Origin: Cyrtodaria siliqua
Lineage: Eukaryota > Mollusca > Bivalvia > Adapedonta > Hiatellidae
DNA length: 64,000 bases
NCBI GenBank assembly: GCA_037043455.1
Contig: JAWPHD010011514.1
Coordinates: 19,218-83,217 of the forward strand
Reading direction: 5' to 3'
Shown one piece after another: positions 1-11,587 of the stretch. The translations under genes were made by a program, and so were the position numbers. The notes under the pieces are model-generated. The model did no database searches. It was given only the letters and a program-made list of their open reading frames with translations, and had not been told where the DNA came from. The stretch's first letter is position 1. Every line of letters begins with the position of its first letter.

Positions 1-59
1 ATGAAGAATTGTATTAATAAGGTGTGTCAAACAAGAGCACCGCCTATCGGAGATTATAC

Positions 60-250
60 GCCCATCAGTTCATTGTTGTAGACATATACATACTTTCACA
101 GTTATTAACCATAATTTCTAGTAAAAGACAAAGTTAAGTTCCAGGTTAAACCTTTATCAAAGGGAAATAATGTAAACATGGCAATTACATATTGCAATAC
201 ATGTCTATTGCCTGTATGGGTCTAAAGGCAAAAGGCAATTATAACATAAA
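60..250 (+). repeat. Diverged dispersed repeat unit
   Basis: This stretch shares phrases such as AAGTTCCAGGTTAAACCTTT and TTGTTGTAGAC with the degenerate tandem copies at 1735-2225. No open frame or splice structure is seen. It is probably one decayed unit of the same element. Confidence 0.4.
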
Positions 251-424
251 TCGTCAAAGTGTGAATATGACACTCATCCTTAGGGTAGGCGCATTGCTTT
301 GTTCGAGACACATCGTCTCATGGTGGGGAAAATGTGTGCAAACTATTATTAGAATCCAATGATACATGTAGATAAAGAATATATAGACCGGACACGAAAT
401 TACAGTACAGTAATAACCTTCTAT

Positions 425-905
425 GATCTTTCCTGTCGTGCTCTTAATGGTTTATTCTCTTGTTGCTCTGGCTTCTGCCAAGTCATTGACTACCTTCATT
501 GTGGCTTTCTAGGCTATTGTTTTTTTGTATTATATTTACACGAGCATATTTGTGTTTTACTTATATTGCCTATTGATGCTGCCTTGTTGGTAAGAGATTA
601 GATCATGGCGGGGATTTCTCTATTTACACTGTCCTGTTTTAATGGGATGACAGTAGGGTAAGTGTGAGGTTTGGTGCACCCTAGAACCGGTTTAAACCCC
701 CAGTGGCCTTTGTTGCCACTGACCGTTCCAAGGCGGTAGCCCTATTGTCAACCCTTTTGTGTTTGTGATGTCGTTTGCATTTTTTATTTCTTTTGCCTTC
801 TCGTTTGTCTGTTTGCGTGTTTGTTTTTGTATTTTGTGGTTGACTGTCGTCCTTGAATGCTGCTTTCCCTGTCCGATATTTTTATCTGTCTTAATTTAGT
901 TAAAG
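425..905 (+). mobile_element. LINE-like 3' tail, 5'-truncated copy
   Basis: Closely matches 17440-17890, sharing CTTCTGCCAAGTCA, ATGGCGGGGATTTCT and GGTTTGGTGCACCCTAGAAC; the second half is shared with 10395-10645. At 17 kb the same tail follows a reverse-transcriptase-like frame. The copies share a 3' part but start at different points, as expected of 5'-truncated LINE insertions. The short frame at 359-601 lies in this tail and is not credible as a gene. Confidence 0.5.
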
Positions 906-1130
906 TTAGACCTCGACATTGAATGTAGACATATGTATGCAGGTAAACTTGTCTCATGGTGGTGAACATTTGCGTATAACATTATTGGAATCCGAGGATC
1001 GATAAATAAGTTTTAGCCCAGACACGAAATGTCGGACGGACGGACATAAGTCCCCACAAATGGTACCTTAAGTGTTTTTCCCGTTTGTTTAAGATTAAAG
1101 GAATTACCGCTTATACGTAAAACAGACTAT

Positions 1131-1552
1131 TAAATCATTTTAGAATTATTTTATTATTAGAATTTTGTGTTTCTGGGTTTCAAGAACCTCATTACTCAAT
1201 GTCCAGTAAAACCTCAGTGTGTTCTCAGATTGTAATGAGCTTTAAATTAACTGGTTTCATTAGTCCAATTTTTATCACTGAACCAATCAGAATGCTTCAT
1301 TCATATTTTCATTGGTTGCTTCTATCATGACATCACTTTCTGCTATTATGACATCACACCCTGGTATTATGACATCATGTCATGCTATTATGACATCACG
1401 TCATGATATTATGATGCAACTCAGCGTGTTCTCAGAACTGAATGAGCTTTTAATTGCTGTGAGAAACAGATTAAGACTGTTTGTATCACTCATTGAGTAA
1501 TGAGTTTCTTGAAACCAAGAATTCTAAAAACAAAATAATTCTAAAATGATTT
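1131..1552. mobile_element. MITE with ~65-bp terminal inverted repeats
   Basis: The left end TAAATCATTTTAGAATTATT is mirrored by the right end AATAATTCTAAAATGATTTA. The inverted match continues inward through a CATTACTCAATG / CATTGAGTAATG pair. TA-type flanks would fit a Tc1/mariner-like non-autonomous element. The interior holds several TATTATGACATCA repeats. The 62-codon frame inside is a by-product of these repeats. Confidence 0.65.
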
Positions 1553-1734
1553 AATGGACTGTTTTAAGTGGTTATGGAATAAATTGTATTGAATTTGTTT
1601 GTGTTAAGCCGCACCTCCTACCATCAAAGGCAGTGGACTTTTGCTCGGAGGACAGATGGATAGACTGACGGACAATAATAACCAATCCTAATGTCTCCTT
1701 CAGTTACACTGATAGAAAACTAAAATATGAATTA

Positions 1735-2225
1735 ATGTGTTTTTCAGATATATTCATTGGATCATGAGATGTGCACAACGTTTCATTGTTGTAGACTTTA
1801 TACTTTTAAAGCTGTATACCTGTAGATTGTTATTAGAAACATTCAGTTGTACAAGGTAAGGTCAAGTTCCAGGTTAATTGTTTTCGAAGGGACATAATAA
1901 TTTTTAAAAAAAATATGTATCCGAGAGTTATAGGCTATTATTACATGTCTTATATATATTGATTGGATCATGTTGAATATGTGTACACGGTTTCATCGTT
2001 GAAGACTTAATACTTTGAAAGTTATTAGCCACACTAATTTGTAAAAGGCAATGGTAAGTTCCAGGTTAAACCTTTCCAAAAGGAAAAACACACATGAAAT
2101 AGAGAATATTCAATGGATCATGCTGAACACATGTACAATGTTTTATTGTTGTAGACCGTATGCTTTGAAAGTTATAAGCCAAAATCAGTTGTCAGCCAAT
2201 CGTTCGTGGACAGACAGACAGGCCG
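1735..2225 (+). repeat. Degenerate tandem repeat (~190-bp unit, about 3 copies)
   Basis: Three successive stretches repeat the order: TTGGATCATG-like, TTTCATTGTTGTAGAC-like, CTTTGAAAGTTATTAGCC-like, then AAGTTCCAGG. The array ends at a GGACAGACAGACAGG stretch resembling the GACGG-rich tails of the tandem-core elements elsewhere in the window. It is probably the core of an old element of that kind. Confidence 0.4.
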
Positions 2226-2458
2226 ATGTTGATGTAGATGGCGGGGTGTACATCCAAAAAGAAAGATACGGTTAGTAATTGTGACCTACATTTAATAGGC
2301 ATGTGTAGTTGTCGTCAATGTATTTTTAGTAAAAAAACTAATATAGAGAAAACAGTTTTAACGGCAGTATCAAAAACGTCGAATAATTATGTAAAGAAAG
2401 AGGTAAGTAACTGTCAGATACATCCTTCGATTGGAATATCCCACAGTCACAAAATGAT

Positions 2459-2725
2459 ATCAGGTACACGCCTACCAAACGCTCTTATGGTGCGACGTCA
2501 GCACCGTTAGAGGAGTATCCGATGCTGCCGGTGAACGCCTCTTTTTGATGTAAACAAGGTATGTCGTCACGTTTATTTGCGTATAATTTCTTTTCAAAGC
2601 GTTTAATCAAAAATCGTTCTGTGAAAGGTCTTAATCCACACCAAATATGCAGTAGTTTTTTGCACACGTAAACAAAATTGGTATTTTCCATTGATAAAAT
2701 GCTTCTTGTCACATCTGATGCCATT
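2459..2725. repeat. Left arm of a large inverted repeat
   Basis: Contains ACGCCTACCAAACGCTCT, GACGTCAGCACCGTT and GGAGTATCCG. The same blocks appear in reverse complement and opposite order at 6785-7020. The two arms flank the tandem-core element at 3003-6788. This could be a foldback transposon that received the insertion near its centre. The 79-codon minus frame here is not recognised. Confidence 0.6.
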
Positions 2726-3002
2726 AAAACATAGACTTGTCATGAATCACAGAAGAAAAAGAAAAATCCTTCTTTATTCCATAGCTCTAATGCAGCACCG
2801 GCTACTCTAATGCAGCACCGATGCATTTTGGACAGCATTTGTGTTAATTCGAGTGTCTAAGCCCACAAACATGTGTAAGTTCCTTTGATTCATGATCATT
2901 CTATGTTATAATGGCAACAGATGCGACAAGAAGCAATTTATCAATGTAAAATACCACTTTTGTTTACTCCATGGCCCGTCAGCGGGAAACGGAAAATCTG
3001 AA

Positions 3003-6000
3003 CAAGAGGTCAATGACTTTGAAGCTCTACTGATAGATTTTGATAGCTAGATCAGCATTCCTGTGATGTTTCATAACAAGAGGTCAATGACCTTGAAGCT
3101 CTACTGATTGATTTTGATTTCAGGAAGTAGTCCCTACAGACTTGTTTTTTGAAAATCTATTTTTAACCGTGGTGGCCATCTTGAATTTCCGGCCGACCTG
3201 AAAGTTTGCTAAGATCAATAAGACATTAAGAGCAACATTCCTGTGAAGTTTCATGAAAATCCGTCAGGTAGTTTCAAAGAAGTAGTCGCTACAATTTTTC
3301 ATTATATAACTCTATGTAAACAAAGCAGCCATGTTTAAGGTCAAATCAAAACGATTTTCGACAAGGACCAACATCATGTCATACTGATCATTTTAGAAAA
3401 AGTCCCATATCAATATCTCTTATTGTTTTGAAGAAGTAGTCGCTACAAACTTATTTATTTTAAATCTATTTTTAGCTGTGGTGGCCATCTTGAATTTCCG
3501 GCAGACCTGAAATTGTTCTAGGATCAACTAGACATCAAGAGCAACATTCCTGTGAAGTTTCATGAACATCCGTCAAGTAGTTTCAGAGAAGTAGTCGCTA
3601 CAAGTTTTTACTATATAACTCTATGTAACCAAAGATGGCCACTGGCAGCCATGTTTAATGTCGAATCAAAATAATTTTCCACAAGGATCTACATCATGTC
3701 ATGCTGATCATTTTAGAAAAAGTCCCATATCAATATCACTTATAGTTTTCAAGAAGTAGTCGCTACAAACTTATTTTTTAACAAGAGGTCAATGACCTTG
3801 AAGCTCTACTGATTGATTTTGATTTCAGGAAGTAGTCGCTACAGACTTGTTTTTTGAAAATCTATTTTTAACCGTTGCGGCCATCTTGAATTTCCGGCCG
3901 ACCTGAAATTTTGCTAAGATCAATAAGACATTAAGAGCAACATTCCTGTGAAGTTTCATGAAAATCCGTCAGGTAGTTTCAAAGAAGTAGTTGCTACAAG
4001 TTTTCATTATATAACTCTATGTAAACAAAGCAGCCATGTTTAAGGTCAAATCAAAACGATTTTCGACAAGGACCAACATCATGTCATACTGATCATTTTA
4101 GAAAAAGTCCCATATCAATATCTCTTATTGTTTTGAAGAAGTAGTCGCTACAAACTTATTTATTTTAAATCTATTTTTAGCTGTGGCGGCCATCTTGAAT
4201 TTCCGGCCGACCTGAAATTTTTCTAGGATCAACTAGACATCAAGAGCAACATTCCTGTGAAGTTTCATGAACATCCGTCAAGTAGTTTCAGAGGAGTAGT
4301 CGCTACAAGTTTTTACTATATAACTCTATGTAACCAAAGATGGCCACTGGCAGCCATGTTTAACGTCGAATCAAAATAATTTTCCACAAGGATCTACATC
4401 ATGTCATGCTGATCATTTTAGAAAAAGTCCCATATCAATATCACTTATAGTTTTCAAGAAGTAGTCGCTACAAACTTATTTTTTAAAAATCTATTTTTAG
4501 CTGTGACGGCCATCTTGAATTTCCGGCCAACCTGAAATTTTGATAGGATCAATTAGACATCAAGAGCAACATTCCTGTAAAGTTTCATGACAATCCGCCA
4601 AGTAGTTTCAGAGGAGTAGTCGCTACAAGTTTTTACTATATAACTCTATGTAAACAAAGATGGCCGCTGGCAGCCATGTTTAACGTTGAATCAAAACGAT
4701 TTTTGACTAGGATCAACATCATGTAATGCTGATCATTTTAGAAAAAGTCCCATATCAATATCACTTATAGTTTTCAAGAAGTAGTCGCTACAAACTTATT
4801 TTTTAAAAATCTATTTTTAGCTGTGACGGCCATCTTGAATTTCCGGCCGACCTGAAATTTTTCTAGGATCAATCAGACATCAAGAGCAACATTCCTGTAA
4901 AGTTTCATGACAATCCGCTAAGTAGTTTCAGAGAAGTAGTCGCTACAAGTTTTTACTATATAACTCTATGTAAACAAAGATGGCCGTTGGCAGCCATGTT
5001 TAACGTTGAATCAAAACGATTTTTGACTAGGATCAACATCATGTCATGCTGATCATTTTAGAAAAGTCCCATATCAATATCACTTATAGTTTTCAAGAAG
5101 AAGTCGCTACAAACTTGTATTTTAAAACTCTATTTTTAGCTTTGGCGGCCATCTTGGATTTCACATCAACATGAATTTTTGCTAGGATCAACTAGACTTT
5201 ATGGGCAACATTTCTGTAAAGTTTCATGAATATCCATCCAGTAGTTTCAGCTGTGAAGTCGCTACAAGTTTTTACTATATAACTCTATGTAAACAAAGAT
5301 GGCCGCTGGCAGCCATGTTTAACGTTGAATCAAAACGATTTTTGACTAGGATCAACATCATGTCATGCTGATCATTTTAGAAAAAGTCCCATATCAATAT
5401 CACTTATAGTTTTCAAGAAGAAGTCGCTACAAACTTGTATTTTAAAACTCTATTTTTAGCTTTGGCGGCCATCTTGGATTTCACATCAACATGAATTTTT
5501 GCTAGGATCAACTAGACTTTATGGGCAACATTTCTGTAAAGTTTCATGAATATCCATCCAGTAGTTTCAGCTGTGAAGTCGCTACAAATAAAAGTTTACG
5601 GACAGACGGACAGACGGACGGACGGACGGACGACGGACGCCGCACCACGGCATAAGCTCTGCTGATCTCTGATCAGTAGAGCTAAAAATCTGTCAAGTAG
5701 TTAAGGAGGAGTAGTCGATAAAAGATGAAGTTTTTACTATATAACTCTAGGTAAACAAAGATGGCCACTGGCAGCCATGTTTAATGTCGAATCAAAATAA
5801 TTTTCGACAAGGATCAACATATTTGTCACGCTGATCATTTCAGAAAAAGTCCCATATCAATATCACTTACAGTTTTCAAAAAGTAGTCGCTACAAACTTG
5901 TTTTTAAAAATCTGTGTTTAGCCGTGGTGGCCATCTTGAATCCGGCCGACCTGAAATTTTGCTAGGATCAACTAGACATCAAGAGAAACATTCCTGTGAA

Positions 6001-6788
6001 GTTTCATGAAAATCCGCCAAGTAGTTTCAGAGAATTAGTCGCTACAAATGTTTACTATACAAACCCTATGTACACAAAGATGGCCACTGGCGCCCAAGTT
6101 TAATGTCGAATCAAAATAATTTTCTACAAGTATCAACAACACGTCATGCTGATCATTTTAGAAAAAGTCCCATATCAATATCACTTACAGTTTTCAAGAA
6201 ATAGTCGCTACAAACTTCTTGTTAAAAATCAGTTTTTAGCCGTAATGGCCATCTTGAATTTCCGGGCAGCCTGAAATTTTTCTAGGATCAACTAGACATC
6301 AAGAGCAACATTCCTGTGAAGTTTCATGAACATCCATCAAGTTGTTTCAGAGGAGTAGTCGCTACAAGTTTTTACTATATAACTCTATGTTAACAAAAAT
6401 GGCAGCCATGTTTAACGTCGAATCAAAACGATTTTTGACAAGGACCAACATCATGTCATGCTGATCATTTTAGAAAATGTCCCATATCAATATCACTTAT
6501 AGTTTTCAAGAAGTAGTCGCTACAAACTTGTATTTAAACAATCTATTATTAGCTTTGGCGGCCATCTTGGATTTCACATCAACATGAATTTTTGCTAGGA
6601 TCAACTAGACTTCATGGGCAACATTTCTGTAAAGTTTAATGAATAACCATTAAGTAGTTTCAGAGGAGTAGTTGCTACAAATAAAAGTTTACGGACAGAT
6701 GGACAGACAGATGGACGGACGGACAGACGGACGACAGACGCCGCACCACGGCATAAGCTCTGTTGATCTCTGATCAGTCGAGCTAAAA
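3003..6788 (+). mobile_element. Nested tandem-core element, family 1
   Basis: The 5' ends carry AACAAGAGGTCAATGACCTT (3075 and 3781, with a variant at 3003), a small hairpin followed by GAAGCTCTACTGAT. The interior is a run of roughly 330-bp units marked by GCTGATCATTTTAGAAAA, GTAGTCGCTACAA and GGCGGCCATCTTGAATTTCC. Two 3' ends, near 5590-5688 and 6690-6788, have a GACGGACGG-rich stretch, CCGCACCACGGCATAAGCTC and a hairpin ending CAGTAGAGCTAAAA (CAGTCGAGC in the outer copy). The order of starts and ends implies a copy at 3781-5688 inside an outer copy. There is no coding capacity. The overall plan resembles the tandem-core Helitron-like elements known from bivalves, but the class is not settled. 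Confidence 0.7.
3781..5688 (+). mobile_element. Inner tandem-core element, family 1
   Basis: A complete copy from the AACAAGAGGTC 5' end to the ATCAGTAGAGCTAAAAA 3' end, inside the outer element. It holds about five core units. The last two (around 5100-5580) are near-identical to each other, with the variant GGATTTCACATCAACATGAA, which points to recent unit duplication. Confidence 0.6.
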
Positions 6789-7020
6789 ACTACTGCACTT
6801 TCAGTTAGGATATGTGGTGTGGATGAAGACCTTTCACAGAAGGGTTGAACGACTGTCTTCGATTTTTGATTAAACGCTTTTAAAAGAAATTATACGCAAA
6901 TAAACGTGACAACATGCCTTGTTTACATCAAAAAGGGGCGCTCAATGGCAGCACCGGATACTCCTCCAACGGTGCTGACGTCAGCACCATGAGAGCGTTT
7001 GGTAGGCGTGAGGTTGAGCA
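6785..7020. repeat. Right arm of a large inverted repeat
   Basis: Reverse-complement partner of 2459-2725: GGTGCTGACGTCAGCACCAT and AGAGCGTTTGGTAGGCGTGA mirror the left arm. The arm starts directly after the 3' end of the tandem-core element. Confidence 0.6.
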
Positions 7021-7146
7021 TTGTGTCTGTACAGTTCACTTGTACTGATTGTCCCTTGTTTACGCCATGTTTTTCCCATTGTTCTTTCTAAATATATTCA
7101 CCGTTTTCATAATTTTACGGGATGCACGGATATTGCAACGTTTTAC

Positions 7147-7699
7147 TTAAAGGGAATGTAGCGCCACAACCAAACAAACTCTATTACTGAGAGTTCTGAA
7201 AAACTTGGAAAAAGGTGAAAGAATTATCAAAATCGGATGATAAACAAAAAAGATATGACCATTTAAAGGTTGTTCTAAAACAAATATTGGAGCCGCCATT
7301 TTTAGAACTATGACGTCATAGTTCCATATTACCATATATGGAATATTGATAAATATCATTTAAAACGAAGAAAATCACTGCAAATGAATGATTTTTTTTT
7401 ACTGGTGATATAAATCATTATTGCCATTAAGTATTACATATTTTTTATACAGTTGCTGTCATTTTTTCCTTATAAATCAGTAAATGTTCATATTTATAAC
7501 GATTCCATATATGGTCATTTAGAACCGTGATGTCATAGCTCTCAAAATGGCCGCTTCCATATCCGTTTTAATAGAAACTTCAAATGATCATATCTTCTTT
7601 GTTTATCATCCGATTTTGATAATTCTTTCTCCCTTATTCAAGTATTTCAGAACTCTCAATAATAAATAATGTTTGGCTGTGGCGCTACATTCCCTTTAA
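7147..7699. mobile_element. TTAA-flanked MITE, family B
   Basis: A TTAA lies at each edge (7147-7150 and 7696-7699). The ends are AGGGAATGTAGCGCCACA and TGTGGCGCTACATTCCCT. Long inverted arms extend inward through GAAAGAATTATCAAAATCGG and CCATATATGG. TTAA duplications suggest mobilisation by a piggyBac-like transposase. The 70-codon minus frame inside is an artefact. Confidence 0.75.
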
Positions 7700-8349
7700 G
7701 ATGCAAGACAAAACGGTTGACAGTTGTAAATAAAGTTCATTACGCGCATTAATGCATCTAAAATATATAGCTAGCCTAGGGATATAGTTAGGTTATTTTC
7801 ATCTTTCTAAAGTGGCAGAATTAGATAAGGGTCCTTCCATGTCAGGTATTTAATTTCTTTACCCATGGCCAGCTCGTGGGGAACGTGTATGATAACCGGT
7901 TTGGGAGGGGATATTTGTATAATTGTCAAATTGCATCTGGGGAATAATTGAGTTGACAAATAGTCAGAACAGTTGGTGTAATGGGCAATATTACATGGGC
8001 TATTGAGGTATGTGAATATATTTTATACATTTTATTATACGAAACTGTATTCATGGAGGAAGCCATAGTGTATGGTAATGTTGCTGTACTTCCGGTGCGA
8101 TACATTTTATGAAATGATTACGTTTGAGCCAGCAGGTAAGGCTGACATAGTGCAATAACTATATTGAAGACAGTGAGAATAGTCAATACAGGATCGAACC
8201 TAACAAGACGTGTTTTCTTACCCCCAAGACATTGGTGTCGTGACCGAACTTATTATATATGGGGCGACTACAGTCATTGAGAGATAGTCAGAGGCAAGTC
8301 AATTTACAGTACTTGAAGAGAATCGATGACGCAAAGCAAGGTTCATCTT
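7700..8349 (+). other. Intergenic, possible 5' LTR remnant region
   Basis: No gene is seen. The stretch precedes the BEL/Pao remains, so part of it may be a decayed 5' LTR, but no 3' partner is present to define LTR limits. Confidence 0.3.
8233..8249 (+). promoter_or_regulatory. Candidate retrotransposon primer-binding site
   Basis: TGGTGTCGTGACCGAAC begins with TGG, as tRNA-primed sites do. It lies about 290 bases before the gag-like frame, where a primer-binding site would sit. The priming tRNA was not identified. Confidence 0.3.
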
Positions 8350-8539
8350 CTACAGCTTTTGACACACTACTTTGAACGATATGGCAGAAGTTAGAGTGCG
8401 TCCATGAAACCGACCAGAAAATATTAGATATTCTAGACCCAGCAGACATTGAGGTCGAGATGCTGAAAGCCGAGAACTACTCTCTGAATTTGGAAATTCA
8501 ACTGGAGGAGTTTGCAACGTACAGGAAGTCACAAGGGGG

Positions 8540-9110
8540 TGCTACAGACGAAGTTTGCCAAGAAATGCGATTTCCAATAAGTCCGGAGATCCTAAATTCA
8601 CAGCAGACAGTAAGTTCATCTGTTTAACAATTTCATAAGCTCCCGAAACTCTTTTTGCCATCATTATCAGGTGACATATTACGATGGCAGACATTTTGGG
8701 ACTCATACGAATCTTCGGTCCATCACAACCCTTCGCTGTCAGAAGTTCACCTACCTGAAAGCGCAACTCCCAGATGCTGCCGCTAGCGCCATATCAGGGT
8801 TTGCACTGACGAACGCGAACTATAGAAGAGCCATCAGTCTTTTACAAGAAAGATTCGGTCAACCTCACAAGATCGTCCAAGCATACATGAATGCACTACT
8901 TCAACTTCCGGCCCCAGGTAACAACCTCGCAGGACTGCGCAGATACTATGACCAGCTGGAATCTTACATTCGCGGCTTGGAATCGCTAGGACAATATCAA
9001 GAGACGTTTGGTTCACTGTTAGTTCCGGTTATTATAGGTAAACTAACTTTCCCGTACCGGAATTTATATCATCCACCGGACTGTGTTCGGATCATCAAGT
9101 AAGAATGCGC
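8540..9110 (+). pseudogene. BEL/Pao gag-like fragment (DUF1759-type)
   Basis: The best frame (8671-9102) reads FTYLKAQLPDAAA, ISGFALTNANY and LLQERFGQPHKIVQ, then YIRGLESLGQYQETFGSLLV. These are hallmark phrases of the capsid-like DUF1759 region in BEL/Pao elements. The bases just upstream continue the family pattern in another frame (PKL...WQTFWDSYESS-like), so there is a frameshift near 8700. The start codon at 8671 is only where the surviving frame opens. Confidence 0.75.
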
Positions 9111-9480
9111 GCCCCCTAGAGACAGCGACGATGTTCTTCATAACAGACTCGGGTGAGAAGATACCAATACAGGTCCTCATAGTGCCACTTCGAATACACA
9201 GCCCACAGTGACATCTCTACCGTATCTCAGAAGTTTGAAACTGGCACATCTAGTACCGACGACGACAGGTTCGAGATTTCATTGCGGATCAGTGCAGATC
9301 ATTGTTGGCAGATTGTTAAGAACAGAGTTGTGCGTGGCAACAGTCCTATAGCAGTGAGGTCCAATATAGATTTTCTTGTATGGTCCATTTCCGGCGACAT
9401 CGTCAAGTACATCCGAGTGTATCCTGACCGCCATTACATCACCACCAGAGAGTTTTGATATGGAGTTTCTGTATGCAAGC
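9111..9480 (+). pseudogene. Degraded BEL/Pao protease-like region
   Basis: Between gag and RT, the translation contains FFITDSGEKIPIQVL-like wording at about 9130-9180, then family-like phrases scattered over frames with stops. The expected aspartic protease active site cannot be read in a continuous frame. The identity rests mainly on position. Confidence 0.4.
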
Positions 9481-10395
9481 TGGAGTCCATAGGCATCCAA
9501 TGCGATGATGGCTCAAGAGCACACTATCTAGAGGATTACCAGAAGGCATCAATACAGTTTATTGATGGGCGGTACTGTGCAACACTACCATGGAAACAAG
9601 ACCGTCCGCCGTTACCAAGCAACTACAGAGTCACCAGAGACGTACCGAGCATACCATTCAACGCCTACGCCGGGTCCAGCCATTCTGAAGAAGTAGTGCC
9701 ATACTATAGAAGAGCAGGAGAAGAGAGAATTCATAGAAAAGGTAAAAAAAACACAGACTACATCCCGTCCGGTTCATTACATACCCCATCATGGAGTCAA
9801 GATGGATTCATCGACGACCCAAATACGTATCGTGTACGACTGCAGCTGCCGTCAGTCACGTGTCCAACCAATCCTCAACGACTGTCTCGAGTCAGTGCCA
9901 CCAGAATTGAACAACCTGACGGGCATTCTTATGAGATTCCGACTTTAAAAGTATGAGAATGACCTAATTGTTACGAGATTCCTTTGGTTCAGTGATCCGA
10001 CCGATCCTAACAGTCCATTGACAACTTACAGATTTTTTTAAATAATTTCTATTCGGTAAGTACTTGCTCACCATTTATTTTGAATGCAACACTGCTGAAG
10101 CATCTTGACAGTAAACAATGCAACTCGGTAAGTGAGATCCTCAACAGAGACCTGTACGTTGACAATATCTTGTCTAGTTTTTCACAGGAAGCTGATGTCC
10201 TAGTTTACTTCCGGGAGACACGTGACATCATTGCGGGCGCTGGCTTCAACCTCAGATGGTGGACACCCATCTGCCATCAACTGCAATGCAGAGCTATATC
10301 AGAGGGCGTTCTTGACACTGACAAGATTACGAAGGTCCTCCTGTCAGTGGAATACAGACACAGACAAGCTTTCATGATAGACAAGCTTTCAAGAT
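9481..10395 (+). pseudogene. BEL/Pao reverse-transcriptase fragments
   Basis: About 9480-9640 reads KLESIGI, then IQFIDGRYCATLPWKQD and PPLPSNYRV. About 9700-9950, in another frame, reads EFIEKV, HYIPHHGVK, RIVYDCS, NDCL and LNNLTGILMRF. At 10080-10250 the frame has LNRDLYVDNILSSF, where YVDN stands for the YVDD catalytic motif. The frames do not join, and short deletions are likely around 9960-10080. This is a non-functional polymerase remnant. Confidence 0.7.
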
Positions 10396-10645
10396 GATGA
10401 CGGGGTAAGAGTGAGGTTTGGTGCACCCTTGAACCGGTTCAAACTCCCCGATGGTTCCTTTTGCCACTGACCGTTCCAAGGCGGTACCCCTGTTGTCAAC
10501 TCTTTTGTGATGTGCTTTTGTTTACTGAATGTGTTTGTGATGTAAATGTACTTTTTTAAATCAACTTTGCTTTGTATTACTTGTTGAAGTGACTGTATTC
10601 TATGAATGCTACTTTTCCTATAGGACTTCTTCATTTCCCGAGAGA
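10395..10645 (+). mobile_element. LINE-like 3' tail inside the BEL/Pao relic
   Basis: GAGGTTTGGTGCACCC, GCCACTGACCGTTCCAAGGC and the TATGAATGCTACTTTTCCT end match the tails at 655-905 and 17650-17890. It separates the RT fragment from the RNase H/integrase part, so it entered after the retrotransposon. A direct repeat of AGACAAGCTTTCA lies at 10360-10391, just before it. Confidence 0.5.
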
Positions 10646-10804
10646 TCCATCCCAACCACCGAGGTCGCCACGAAGCGCCTGATTCTTCAAAGGCGTCGAG
10701 AATCTACGATACACTTGGTCTACTTAGTCCTGTTACCATTCGGCCAAAAATTCTATTCTACTCCAAGACCTGTGGCAACTGGGATACACCTCTGCCTAAC
10801 ATCC
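10646..10804 (+). pseudogene. BEL/Pao RT-RNase H connector fragment
   Basis: Reads TTEVATKRLILQ, then in shifted frames words resembling the BEL/Pao stretch on periods of 'tlgllsPvtir' and 'LWQLGYTSA'. It is short and frameshifted. Its place after the RT and before the integrase zinc-binding region supports the call. Confidence 0.5.
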
Positions 10805-11372
10805 CCTCACACAGCTGATTGTGTTCGACGTCCACGAGAATCATATACCTGCCAGAGTGAGATATATTATACCTTACTTACGACAGAAATATTTGATTTC
10901 AACTATACGTCAGTGTGTTCGAGCCGTGTTCCGGAAATGCGTCGTCTGCCGGAAGGTCACCGGAAGATCTTATTCAGCACCAGATCCTCCGCTTCTTCCA
11001 AAGGCAAGAATCGACGTTACGGGATCATTCACTGTTACCGGCGTAAATCTCACCAGTGCACTTTTCGTCAGAAACAGCTCCGAAAGTAAATCCAATGTCA
11101 ACATCTGCCTTTTCACATTCGCATCTACTATGGCTGTCCATCTGAAAGTCGTTACTCATCTCGCAGAAGAATCATTCTTTGAAGCTTTCAGACGATTCTC
11201 CAGCCGGAAATCCGTACCAAGAGTCATGATTTCCGACAACGTCACAACGTACATGGCAGCATCGAACAACCTACGACGACTGCTCGACTACCAACGAGTT
11301 CAGGACGCCCTCAGGAACCCACTGGAAATTCATCCCAAAACGAACAAATTCGCAGACAATTGGAAGCTATGA
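10805..11372 (+). pseudogene. BEL/Pao integrase fragment
   Basis: The frame at 10821-11372 has an HH-CC zinc-binding style N-terminus (DVHENHIPARVRYIIPYLRQ, then RQCVRAVFRKCVVCRKVTG). An integrase-core start follows: IDVTGSFTVTG, LFTFASTMAVHLKVVTHL, FRRFSSRKSVPRVMISDN. Two of the three core acidic residues can be proposed (D after 'RI', D in 'ISDN'). The frame then breaks off, so the catalytic glutamate region and the C-terminus are missing. Confidence 0.75.
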
Positions 11373-11453
11373 AGAGAAATCTTCACCATTAAAAAATCGA
11401 AAGGGAGGGAGCGTAGCGACCAACCGCGGATTTTTAATGGTGAAGATTTCTCT
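11369..11453. repeat. Short hairpin element
   Basis: AGAGAAATCTTCACCATT near 11373 is the reverse complement of AATGGTGAAGATTTCTCT near 11436. Arms are about 25 bp around a 30-base loop containing GGAGCGTAGCGACC. It sits exactly where the integrase frame breaks off, so it may be a tiny MITE or part of the deletion scar. Confidence 0.6.
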
Positions 11454-11587
11454 GTCCGGCTTAGACTCTATCCGGCTTAGTATTTATCTTAGTTTTATAT
11501 ATTGTCTCTATATTGGTCACGCTCTAAACTGGAAATAACACATACATCAGTTTTTCACAGAGGCGAACTTCTCAAAGATATAATTTT

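Larger units (their letters stand above)
8350..11372 (+). pseudogene. Broken BEL/Pao-type LTR retrotransposon
   Basis: Fragments appear in the expected BEL/Pao order: a gag-like region (8540-9110), a protease-like region with frame changes (9110-9480), reverse-transcriptase pieces (9480-10395), an interrupting LINE tail (10395-10645), a degraded RT/RNase H stretch (10646-10804) and an integrase region (10805-11372). Stops and frameshifts occur throughout, so no full polyprotein is possible. The copy is dead and no 3' LTR was found. Assignment rests on the gag and integrase wording, which are family-typical. Confidence 0.75.

Noticed and set aside
10080..10397. Independent 105-codon gene
   Set aside because: The YVDN motif and context show that it is a broken reverse-transcriptase piece.
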